This document shows positions 1-6,582 of a DNA stretch of 10,106 nucleotides, piece by piece (positions within the stretch are counted from its first letter, which is position 1; each line of letters starts with the position of its first letter). Source of the DNA: an uncultured Blautia sp. Lineage in GTDB: Bacteria > Bacillota > Clostridia > Lachnospirales > Lachnospiraceae. The notes beneath the pieces were generated by a model. That model made no database searches, was not told the DNA's origin, and worked only from the letters and a program-made list of their open reading frames with translations. Made by a program: the position numbers and the translations under genes. The DNA is taken from assembly GCA_934409175.1 (NCBI GenBank), contig CAKRVX010000077.1, positions 1 through 10,106 of the forward strand, read 5' to 3'.

Positions 1-1422
1 GATATCAACCAGGTTCAGAACGGTCTGAATATGGGACTTCGTCTTCTTCTTCGAAGCCCGTTCATCGTACTGGGATCCATGGTCATGGCATTTACCATTG
101 ATTTCAAATGCGCATTGGTCTTTGCTGTTGCCATTCCGTTCCTGTTTCTGGTTGTCTTTGTTATCATGTTCCTCAGTATCCCTCTGTTTAAAAAAGTACA
201 GGGAAAACTGGATACAGTTACAGGACTGACCAGACAGAACCTGACAGGTGTGCGTGTAATCCGTGCATTCTGCCGTGAGAAAGAAGCAGTTCAGGAATTT
301 GATACCCGCAATGACGAACTGACAAAGTTAAACCTCTTTGTCGGAAGGCTCTCTGCTTTATTAAATCCTGTTACTTACGTATTAATCAATATCGCAACAG
401 TTATCCTGATTCAGAAAGCAGGCGTTGAAGTAAACTTGGGCGGCATGCAGCAGGGACAGGTTGTTGCTCTGTACAACTACATGGCTCAGATGATCGTAGA
501 ACTGATCAAGCTTGCATCCCTGATCATTACCTTAAACAAATCCGCAGCATGTGCAGATCGTGTAGCAGACATTCTGAAGGTAAAATCCACTATGGATTAT
601 CCGACAACTACTGCTGCTTCCACTGCTGTTTCTGATGATGCAGTCGTATTTGATGATGTTACTTTCGAATACAGCGGAGCCGGTGCACCAAGCCTTTCAC
701 ATATCAGCTTCTCTGTTAAGAAAGGTCAGACAGTTGGTATCATCGGCGGCACAGGAAGCGGTAAAACTACTCTGGTCAATCTGATCTCCAGATTCTACGA
801 TGCAACCAAAGGAACTGTACTCCTGGACGGTCAGAATATCGAAAATTACGAAAAAAATGACCTCCGTTCCAGAATTGGTGTTGTTCCGCAGAAAGCTGCC
901 CTTTTCAAAGGTACGATCCGGGACAACATGAAATGGGGACGTGAAGATGCCACTGATGAAGATCTGTGGCAGGCACTTACTACTGCACAGGGAAAAGAAG
1001 TTGTTGAAGGAAAACCGGGACAACTCGATTTCAACCTTGAGCAGAACGGCAAAAACCTCTCCGGCGGTCAGAAGCAGCGACTTACCATCGCCCGTGCTCT
1101 GGTAAAGAAACCTGAGATTCTGATTCTGGATGACAGTGCCAGTGCCCTTGACTTCGCAACAGACGCAGCGCTGCGTAAATCTCTCAACAGACTTTACTGG
1201 AATGTAACCACATTCCTTGTATCCCAGAGATCCTCCAGTATCCAACAGGCAGACCTGATCCTTGTCCTTGACAATGGAAATCTGGCAGGCAAAGGTACTC
1301 ATGCCGAATTACTGCAGACCTGTGAAACTTACCGCGAGATTTACTTCTCTCAGTTTCCTGAAGAGAGAGCAAAATACACCTCTACACCTGCAGGTGGTAC
1401 GATGACGGAGGTGACAGTATGA
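1..1422 (+). CDS. ABC exporter half-transporter, degenerate-site subunit (5'-partial)
   Basis: This is a membrane exporter subunit with a transmembrane domain followed by an ATPase domain. The frame is open from base 1, so the ATG at 31 is internal; roughly 105-130 N-terminal residues, including TM1-2, lie outside the window. Numbering from base 1 (473 residues seen), hydrophobic segments TM3-TM6 lie at about 20-190. The ATPase has Walker A GGTGSGKT (249-256), a Q-loop VPQK, an intact LSGGQ signature (353-357) and Walker B ILILDD. The catalytic Glu is replaced by Asp378 (GAC at 1132-1134), and the H-loop His is replaced by Gln409 (SQRSS, CAG at 1225-1227). Both changes mark the non-hydrolysing site of heterodimeric exporters such as TM287/288, BmrCD and LmrCD. 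It overlaps the next gene by ATGA, implying translational coupling and 1:1 assembly. The substrate (drug, lipid or peptide) cannot be read from sequence. Confidence 0.95.
   Translation, partial: DINQVQNGLNMGLRLLLRSPFIVLGSMVMAFTIDFKCALVFAVAIPFLFLVVFVIMFLSIPLFKKVQGKLDTVTGLTRQNLTGVRVIRAFCREKEAVQEFDTRNDELTKLNLFVGRLSALLNPVTYVLINIATVILIQKAGVEVNLGGMQQGQVVALYNYMAQMIVELIKLASLIITLNKSAACADRVADILKVKSTMDYPTTTAASTAVSDDAVVFDDVTFEYSGAGAPSLSHISFSVKKGQTVGIIGGTGSGKTTLVNLISRFYDATKGTVLLDGQNIENYEKNDLRSRIGVVPQKAALFKGTIRDNMKWGREDATDEDLWQALTTAQGKEVVEGKPGQLDFNLEQNGKNLSGGQKQRLTIARALVKKPEILILDDSASALDFATDAALRKSLNRLYWNVTTFLVSQRSSSIQQADLILVLDNGNLAGKGTHAELLQTCETYREIYFSQFPEERAKYTSTPAGGTMTEVTV
1407..1413 (+). promoter_or_regulatory. 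Strong Shine-Dalgarno inside the upstream gene
   Basis: GGAGGTG lies within the last codons of the first ABC gene, 5 nt before the ATG at 1419. It fixes the start of the second subunit and supports coupled translation across the ATGA overlap. Confidence 0.8.
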
Positions 1423-3185
1423 GCAAAGTAACATCAAAAGATACATCAAAGGGAAAAAGCTCTGAAACCTTTTTCAAGGTGCTGCGCTTTATCGGAAGAT
1501 ACCGTTTCCTGCTGATTCTCAGTATCGCACTGGCAGCAATTTCCGTGGTCCTGCAGTTATATGTACCGATCCTGTTCGGAAATGCGATCGATCAGGTTGT
1601 TGCCGAACATCAGGTTAATTTCGAGATGATGTGGTATTACCTGTCCCGGATCCTGGTAATGGTCATTCTTTCTTCTGTTGCTACCTGGCTGATGAATGCC
1701 ATCAACAACCGTATGACCTACCAGACAGTAAAAGATATCCGTGCAAAAGCGATCCGTCATATTCAGAGACTTCCACTTTCTTACCTTGACGGACACAGTA
1801 CCGGTGATATTATAAGCCGTGTGATCGCAGATGCAGATATTCTTTCCGATGGTATGCTGCTTGGATTTACTCAGCTTTTTTCAGGAATCGTAACCATTAT
1901 CGGAACTCTGATCTTCATGTTCTCCAAGAACTTCTGGATCACACTGATGGTCATTGTTCTGACACCGTTAAGTTTTCTGGTAGCAAAATTTATTTCCTCT
2001 CATACTTTCCAGATGTTCCGGAAGCAGAGTGAAGCCCGCGGACGTCAGACCGCTCTTATCGAAGAAATGATCGGGAATCAGAAAGTTGTCCAGGCTTTTG
2101 GATATGAGGACAAATCTTCTGAACGTTTCGCAAAGCTTAATGAAGAATTACAGGATTGCAGCCAGAAAGCTGTTTTTTATAGCAGTCTGACTAACCCTTC
2201 CACCCGTTTCGTAAACAATGTCATCTACGCATGCGTCGCACTGGTCGGTGCTTTCATTATTCCTGGCGGCAAGCTGACAGTCGGAGGACTTTCCGTACTT
2301 CTCTCTTATGCCAACCAGTATATGAAACCATTCAATGATATCAGTTCCGTTGTTACAGAACTTCAGAACGCTCTTGCCTGCGCAGGCAGAATCTTTGACC
2401 TGCTCGAGGAAGAACCGGAAGTTGCAGAAGCCTCTGATACACTGAAAGATGTAAAAGGCGAAGTAGATATTAAAAATGTATGCTTCCACTATGATGAATC
2501 AAAGAAACTGATCGAAAATTTCAACCTACATGTAACACCAGGTATGCGTGTTGCCATCGTAGGACCTACCGGATGCGGAAAATCAACATTTATCAACCTC
2601 CTGATGAGATTCTATGATGTAAATGCCGGATCTATTTCTGTTGACGGCAAACCGATCAAAGACATTACCCGTCATTCTCTTCGAAGCAGCTATGGTATGG
2701 TCCTTCAGGAGACATGGATCAAAAACGGAACTGTCCGCGACAATATCTCTATCGGAAAACCGGAAGCTACAGATACTGAGATCATCGAAGCGGCCAAACT
2801 TACACACAGCTGGGAATTTATCCAACGTCTTCCCAAAGGACTGGATACCATACTTAACGAAGACAGCTTAAGTCAGGGACAGAAACAGCTTCTGTGCATC
2901 ACACGAGTTATGCTTTGTCTGCCTCCGATGCTGATCCTGGATGAAGCAACTTCCAGTATCGATACCCGAACTGAACTTCAGATTCAGGAAGCTTTCGAGA
3001 GAATGATGGAGGGAAGAACAAGCTTTATCGTAGCCCACCGTCTCTCTACAATCCGCAATGCCGATCTGATCCTTGTTATGAAAGACGGAAGTATTATTGA
3101 ACAGGGTACTCATGATGAACTGATTGCCAAGGGTGGATTCTATCATACTCTGTACAATAGCCAGTTTGCTAAGGTTTCCGAATAG
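1419..3185 (+). CDS. ABC exporter half-transporter, consensus-ATPase subunit
   Basis: A complete 588-residue half-transporter, normal length for a TMD-NBD exporter subunit. A basic N-terminal tail is followed by six predicted membrane spans (about 30-60, 68-95, 143-168, 170-196, 265-285, 290-310) and then the ATPase domain. Walker A is GPTGCGKS (382-389), the Q-loop is VLQET, and Walker B LILDE has a canonical catalytic Glu509. The D-loop is SSID and the H-loop AHRLS has His540. The signature motif is LSQGQ (484-488) instead of LSGGQ. Paired with the upstream subunit, its Walker A/B would face that subunit's intact LSGGQ to make the one competent ATP site. Its own LSQGQ would face the partner's degenerate Walker B. 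The start follows a GGAGGTG ribosome site and overlaps the preceding stop. The pair is probably a multidrug or small-molecule exporter; substrate unknown. Confidence 0.95.
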   Translation: MSKVTSKDTSKGKSSETFFKVLRFIGRYRFLLILSIALAAISVVLQLYVPILFGNAIDQVVAEHQVNFEMMWYYLSRILVMVILSSVATWLMNAINNRMTYQTVKDIRAKAIRHIQRLPLSYLDGHSTGDIISRVIADADILSDGMLLGFTQLFSGIVTIIGTLIFMFSKNFWITLMVIVLTPLSFLVAKFISSHTFQMFRKQSEARGRQTALIEEMIGNQKVVQAFGYEDKSSERFAKLNEELQDCSQKAVFYSSLTNPSTRFVNNVIYACVALVGAFIIPGGKLTVGGLSVLLSYANQYMKPFNDISSVVTELQNALACAGRIFDLLEEEPEVAEASDTLKDVKGEVDIKNVCFHYDESKKLIENFNLHVTPGMRVAIVGPTGCGKSTFINLLMRFYDVNAGSISVDGKPIKDITRHSLRSSYGMVLQETWIKNGTVRDNISIGKPEATDTEIIEAAKLTHSWEFIQRLPKGLDTILNEDSLSQGQKQLLCITRVMLCLPPMLILDEATSSIDTRTELQIQEAFERMMEGRTSFIVAHRLSTIRNADLILVMKDGSIIEQGTHDELIAKGGFYHTLYNSQFAKVSE

Positions 3186-3192
3186 TCTCTGT

Positions 3193-3220
3193 TTGACAGT
3201 AACATACTTTTCATTATCAT
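3193..3220 (+). promoter_or_regulatory. Candidate sigma-A promoter (distal) for the folate operon
   Basis: TTGACA (3193-3198), a 16-bp spacer and TATCAT (3215-3220) begin just after the second ABC stop. It would give a leader with about 70 nt before the aptamer. No convincing terminator separates the ABC genes from this point, so read-through from the exporter operon is also possible. Not distinguishable by eye from the proximal candidate. Confidence 0.4.
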
Positions 3221-3274
3221 CCTGGATAAATTTTCCGGAAATAACAAAAAAAGCTTTTCTATTACCGTATGACA

Positions 3275-3283
3275 TGATATACT
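3275..3283 (+). promoter_or_regulatory. Candidate extended -10 promoter (proximal) for the folate operon
   Basis: TGATATACT has a TGN extension and TATACT (3278-3283), with only a weak -35 (TTTTCT near 3255). Transcription would start near 3290, directly at the 5' edge of the riboswitch aptamer, the position expected for a leader RNA. Confidence 0.45.
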
Positions 3284-3299
3284 AAATTTCGAAATGAAT

Positions 3300-3400
3300 G
3301 ATATGCAAAATAGGATTTTATGCGTCAAGTGTTCGGTGAATGGGGAGTTGTCACTGAAACGAAAAGTGCGTCTTACGGTATATTATCCGCACCCGTTGCA
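3300..3400 (+). ncRNA. THF (tetrahydrofolate) riboswitch aptamer
   Basis: The folE leader carries the signature segments of the class I folate riboswitch as I recall it from folT/folE leaders. GCGTCAAGTG (3322-3331) is followed by an 8-bp hairpin, TTCGGTGA (3332-3339) with TCACTGAA (3351-3358), whose loop ATGGGGAGTTG resembles the conserved AUGGG..GUCG loop. Then come ACGAA (3359-3363), a small AAG/CTT hairpin (3364-3374), ACGGTA, and the conserved TATCCGC (3384-3390). Loop GGA (3344-3346) can pair with TCC (3386-3388) as the pseudoknot. A 5-bp closing helix TGCAA (3304-3308) with TTGCA (3396-3400) is possible; the middle helix is AU-rich and imperfect. Placement before folE and the adjacent terminator strongly support folate-responsive control. 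A covariance-model search would settle it. Confidence 0.85.
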
Positions 3401-3412
3401 AACAATATAAGA

Positions 3413-3481
3413 GGATATCTCATATTGTGTTAGGGAATGTTTTCGACATACATTCTATCACAATTGGAGATATCCTTTTTT
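3413..3481 (+). terminator. Riboswitch expression platform: tall intrinsic terminator
   Basis: GGATATCTC (3413-3421) pairs with GAGATATCC (3467-3475). After a 2x2 internal loop, ATTGTG (3424-3429) pairs with CACAAT (3459-3464). GAATGT (3435-3440) can pair with ACATTC (3450-3455) at the top. Six T residues (3476-3481) follow. This is a three-tier Rho-independent terminator located between aptamer and folE. An alternative local hairpin, CAATAT (3403-3408) with ATATTG (3422-3427), or aptamer TATCC (3384-3388) with GGATA (3413-3417), would break it and act as antiterminator. Confidence 0.85.
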
Positions 3482-3553
3482 GTGTAATTTTCAAAGCTGA
3501 AGTACACGATCAAAATCTGGTTAAAAGGATAATCTCCATTCCACAAATACAAA

Positions 3554-3558
3554 GGAGG
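3554..3558 (+). promoter_or_regulatory. Ribosome binding site deciding the folE start
   Basis: AAAGGAGG ends 9 nt before the ATG at 3568. The frame is open further upstream to an ATG at 3427, but that ATG lies inside the terminator hairpin with no ribosome site, so 3568 is the start. Confidence 0.9.
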
Positions 3559-3567
3559 TTATTTTTA

Positions 3568-4125
3568 ATGGTTGACAAACAAAAAATTGAGCAGGCAGTC
3601 CGTCTGCTTCTGGAAGGGATCGGTGAAGATATCACACGGGAAGGTCTGGTTGATACCCCTGACAGAATTGCCCGTATGTGTGAGGAAATCTACGGAGGTC
3701 TCGGTCAGGAAGCAGACCAGCATTTATTAAAACAGTTTCCAGTGGAAAATAATGAAATCGTACTGGAAAAAGACATTACTTTTTACTCTATGTGTGAACA
3801 TCACCTGATGCCTTTTTATGGAAAAGCCCATCTTGCCTACATCCCGGACGGCAAAGTTACCGGTTTAAGCAAACTGGCCCGCACTGTGGAAGTTTATGCC
3901 AGAAGGCCACAGATTCAGGAACGCCTCACTGTTCAGATTGCAGATGCACTGGAACGTGCCCTGAATCCAAAAGGAATCATGGTAATGCTGGAAGCAGAAC
4001 ACACATGTATGACTATGCGCGGAATTAAAAAGCCGGGAAGTAAAACAATTACTACTGTAACCCGTGGGGCATTTAAAGAAGATAAGGAATTGCAGAAAAT
4101 GTTCCTTTCTATGGTAAAAGAATGA
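3568..4125 (+). CDS. folE: GTP cyclohydrolase I
   Basis: Zinc enzyme converting GTP to 7,8-dihydroneopterin triphosphate, the first step of the folate pterin branch; cytosolic and normally a homodecamer. At 185 residues it is typical for a bacterial FolE. Visible signatures are the [15 protein letters not shown] segment, [15 protein letters not shown] with Cys76, His78 and His79, the [22 protein letters not shown] block (split here as 100-121), and [14 protein letters not shown] with His145, Cys147 and Arg151. By alignment with E. coli FolE, Cys76, His79 and Cys147 are the zinc ligands. It is the first gene of the operon, behind the THF riboswitch and terminator, so feedback repression by reduced folate is expected. 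Its stop overlaps the next start (ATGA). Confidence 0.97.
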   Translation: MVDKQKIEQAVRLLLEGIGEDITREGLVDTPDRIARMCEEIYGGLGQEADQHLLKQFPVENNEIVLEKDITFYSMCEHHLMPFYGKAHLAYIPDGKVTGLSKLARTVEVYARRPQIQERLTVQIADALERALNPKGIMVMLEAEHTCMTMRGIKKPGSKTITTVTRGAFKEDKELQKMFLSMVKE

Positions 4126-4619
4126 ATACCGATTTCTTAAATATGGATCGTATCAATCAAATCTGGCAGCACCCTGTTTATCAGAAACACTGCCGAAAAA
4201 TACAGGAACTTGAGCGTGAACGTATTTTCTGTCGTCATACCCCGGAACATTTTCTGGACGTTGCACGGTTAATGTATATTTACGCACTGGAAGAACATCT
4301 GGATCTGTCCAGAGAACTGATCTATGTAACAGCTCTTCTTCACGACATCGGACGCGCAGAACAGTACCTGCATGATATTCCCCATGATGTTGCAGGTACA
4401 GAGATTGCCCAGATGATTCTGGAAGACCTGCACTTTACAGAACAGGAAAAAGAACAGATTCTGACTTCCATCGGACATCACAGAAAAGGAAATTCCTGCG
4501 GTACGCTTGCGGCACTCCTTTATAAAGCAGACAAAAAATCCAGAAACTGTTTTTTATGTTCCGCTGCCTCTGAATGCTACTGGTCCAGTGAGAAAAAAAA
4601 TATGAAAATTGAATACTGA
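4122..4619 (+). CDS. HD-domain metal-dependent phosphohydrolase in the folate operon
   Basis: A 165-residue soluble protein of the HD superfamily. Likely metal-ligand residues are His39/His43 in [14 protein letters not shown], His74-Asp75 in LLHDIGR, His88, His119-His120 in IGHHRKG, and Asp137 in YKADKKSR. The tail carries a compact cysteine group C143-x2-C146-x5-C152 followed by Trp, possibly a second metal site. The ATG overlaps the folE stop (ATGA) and the ribosome site is weak, so translation is probably coupled to FolE. HD proteins hydrolyse phosphate mono- and diesters or nucleotides. Its position between folE and folP suggests a role on the product of FolE, for example removing phosphate from dihydroneopterin triphosphate, for which no other gene is visible here. 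That role is inference from context; a nucleotide or housekeeping phosphatase role remains possible. Confidence 0.85.
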   Translation: MNTDFLNMDRINQIWQHPVYQKHCRKIQELERERIFCRHTPEHFLDVARLMYIYALEEHLDLSRELIYVTALLHDIGRAEQYLHDIPHDVAGTEIAQMILEDLHFTEQEKEQILTSIGHHRKGNSCGTLAALLYKADKKSRNCFLCSAASECYWSSEKKNMKIEY

Positions 4620-4658
4620 TCTTCTACATAAGCACAAAAGAAAGGATGGTCCCTGCTC

Positions 4659-5468
4659 ATGAAAATTGGAAACCGTTTTTTTGATACCAAAAATCACACT
4701 TACATAATGGGAATTTTAAATATTACTCCTGACTCCTTTTCGGATGGCGGCAAATGGAATCACATGGATGAAGCTCTGAAACATACCGAGAAAATGATCG
4801 CTGATGGAGCAGATATTATTGATATTGGAGGTGAATCCACACGGCCTGGTCATACACCAGTCAGTGCCGACGAAGAGGCTCAGAGAGTTCTGCCGGTTAT
4901 TGAAGCAGTCAGACAGCGTTTCGACATTCCTATTTCCGTAGATACTTTTAAAAGCAGTGTAGCTGAAAGTTCTATCCAGGCAGGAGCTGACCTGGTTAAC
5001 GATATCTGGGGATTAAAATATGATCCGGAAATGGCATCTGTAATCGCCAGATATGATGTTGCCTGCTGTCTGATGCACAACAAATCCAACACCGAATATC
5101 AGAACTTTCTTATTGATATGCTCTATGAAACACAAGAATGTGTCAATCTCGCAAGACAGGCCGGTATTAAAGACGAAAAAATCATGCTTGATCCGGGAGT
5201 GGGCTTCGGAAAAACATTTGAAATGAATCTGGAAACTATGAACCATCTGGAACTTTTTCAGAATCTGGGATTTCCGGTTCTCCTTGGCACCTCACGCAAA
5301 TCCATGATCGGACTGGCACTGGATCTGCCTGTAGACCAGCGTGTGGAGGGCACTCTGGCAACCAGTGTGATTGGCGTTATGAAGGGATGCTCTTTTGTCC
5401 GTGTTCATGATATTAAAGAAAACAAACGTGTAATCCAGATGACAGAAGCAATCTTAGGCCGCAGATAA
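4659..5468 (+). CDS. folP: Dihydropteroate synthase
   Basis: Condenses 6-hydroxymethyl-dihydropterin pyrophosphate with p-aminobenzoate to dihydropteroate; the sulfonamide target. It is 269 residues, a TIM barrel of normal length. All family signatures are present: MGILNITPDSFSDGG (loop 1, Asn21 onward), IDIGGESTRPG (54-64), SVDTF with Asp95, VNDIWG with Asn114, LDPGVGFGKT with Asp178, TSRKS with Lys214, and FVRVHD with Arg248 and His250. These match the pterin, pyrophosphate and pABA contact positions known in E. coli DHPS, so it should be active; no resistance-type insertion is visible. An AAAGGA sequence at 4641-4646 is rather far (12 nt) from the ATG, but no better in-frame start exists. 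It follows the HD gene by 39 bp. Confidence 0.97.
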   Translation: MKIGNRFFDTKNHTYIMGILNITPDSFSDGGKWNHMDEALKHTEKMIADGADIIDIGGESTRPGHTPVSADEEAQRVLPVIEAVRQRFDIPISVDTFKSSVAESSIQAGADLVNDIWGLKYDPEMASVIARYDVACCLMHNKSNTEYQNFLIDMLYETQECVNLARQAGIKDEKIMLDPGVGFGKTFEMNLETMNHLELFQNLGFPVLLGTSRKSMIGLALDLPVDQRVEGTLATSVIGVMKGCSFVRVHDIKENKRVIQMTEAILGRR

Positions 5469-5526
5469 TTTACCGTCCTAAAAACAGGTAGTAAATATAA
5501 ACAACTTACAGAAAGGACTTGCTGTT

Positions 5527-6378
5527 ATGGATGAAACCAGATTAGATAAAATAGAGATTAAAGAACTGGAAGTTTTTGCAAACCATGGAGTATATCCTGA
5601 GGAAAATATTCTGGGACAAAAGTTTGTTATCTCTGCCATACTTTTTACCAGTACACGTCTTGCAGGATTAAACGATGACCTGAACACTTCCATCAACTAT
5701 GGAGAAGTCAGTCATATGATCACTGATTTTACCAGAAAGCATACTTATAAACTTCTGGAAGCCCTGGCAGAGAATCTGGCTGATATGCTTCTCTGTTCTC
5801 TTTCCGGACTTGAAAAAATAACTTTAAAAATCGAAAAGCCATGGGCCCCTGTCGGTCTTCCCCTGAAAACAGTATCTGTGGAAATTACACGTAAATGGCA
5901 TACTGCCTATATTGCTTTCGGCTCTAATATGGGCGATAAAAAGATGTATATTGACAATGGAATCCGTGGTCTGGCAGAGACAAAAGGCTGCCGTATCGAA
6001 GCAATTTCCGATTATCTTATCACGGAACCTTACGGAGTTACTGATCAGGATGAATTTTTAAATGGAGTTCTGAAAATGCGGACACTCCTTACCCCAGAAG
6101 AATTGCTCGGACGACTGCATCAATTAGAGCAGGCAGCAAACAGGGAGCGTATCATCCGCTGGGGACCAAGGACATTGGATCTGGATATTCTGTTTTATGA
6201 TCAGGAAATCATCGATACCCCTGATCTTCATATTCCACATACTGATCTGCACAATCGTGATTTCGTTCTTGTACCAATGAATCAGATTGCACCGTACCTG
6301 CGGCATCCTGTATTAAATCAGACTATTTCGCAGCTCCTGGATAATCTTCTCAGCAAATCTGAAAATGCTGCAGAATAA
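5527..6378 (+). CDS. folKB: Bifunctional dihydroneopterin aldolase / HPPK (FolB-FolK fusion)
   Basis: Two consecutive folate enzymes in one 283-residue chain. Residues 1-122 are dihydroneopterin aldolase: FANHGVYPEE with Glu25, KLLEALAENLAD with Glu78, and the IEKPWAPVGLP motif with the catalytic-type Lys104. Residues 126-283 are 6-hydroxymethyl-dihydropterin pyrophosphokinase: AYIAFGSNMGDK (127-138), the RWGPRTLDLDILFYD motif with Mg-binding Asp218 and Asp220, and IPHTDLHNRDFVLVPM near the C-terminus. The linker is only a few residues. Such fusions recur in Firmicutes. A GAAAGGAC ribosome site (5511-5518) precedes the ATG. It lies 58 bp after folP and ends the operon before a strong terminator. 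Together with FolE and FolP it covers the pterin branch except triphosphate removal; folC, folA and pab genes are not in view. Confidence 0.96.
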   Translation: MDETRLDKIEIKELEVFANHGVYPEENILGQKFVISAILFTSTRLAGLNDDLNTSINYGEVSHMITDFTRKHTYKLLEALAENLADMLLCSLSGLEKITLKIEKPWAPVGLPLKTVSVEITRKWHTAYIAFGSNMGDKKMYIDNGIRGLAETKGCRIEAISDYLITEPYGVTDQDEFLNGVLKMRTLLTPEELLGRLHQLEQAANRERIIRWGPRTLDLDILFYDQEIIDTPDLHIPHTDLHNRDFVLVPMNQIAPYLRHPVLNQTISQLLDNLLSKSENAAE

Positions 6379-6467
6379 ATCTTGTCACACAGAAAATCAA
6401 GCGAATAACTCGTCCGATTCACTATTTACTTATAGCCAGACAATGATTTTCGCCGCTTAACACAGAT

Positions 6468-6512
6468 AAAAACAATCCCCGAAATTTTAAAAGATTCCGG
6501 GGACTGTTTTTT
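6468..6512 (+). terminator. Intrinsic terminator of the folate operon, probably bidirectional
   Basis: TCCCCG (6476-6481) pairs with CGGGGA (6498-6503). The stem is extended outward past a mismatch by AACA/TGTT and inward by AAT/ATT. T6 follows at 6507-6512. On the opposite strand the same stem is followed by TTTTT (complement of 6468-6472), so it can also end the convergent aminopeptidase transcript. The intergenic stretch 6379-6582 holds nothing else I recognise. Confidence 0.88.
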
Positions 6513-6582
6513 ATTCGGCCATTTAGCATATAAATTGCATCAAAAAAATATTTGCTGATTATGAGATAATTTTATCATTAAA

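Noticed and set aside
31..33. ATG at base 31 as the start of the first ABC gene
   Set aside because: The frame is open to base 1 and the preceding residues (DINQVQNGLN) belong to the ABC membrane domain; the gene is truncated by the window edge.
697..1302. Long antisense open frame inside the first ABC gene
   Set aside because: A shadow of the strongly coding + strand; its translation shows no domain and its codon pattern follows the opposite gene.
3232..3262. Palindromes TTTCCGGAAA and AAAAGCTTTT as a terminator for the ABC genes
   Set aside because: They are perfect self-palindromes without a loop and have no proper U-tract after a GC-rich stem.
3427..3567. Upstream extension of folE to an ATG at 3427
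   Set aside because: That ATG lies inside the terminator hairpin, has no ribosome site, and the extra residues have no FolE similarity; AAAGGAGG before 3568 decides the start.
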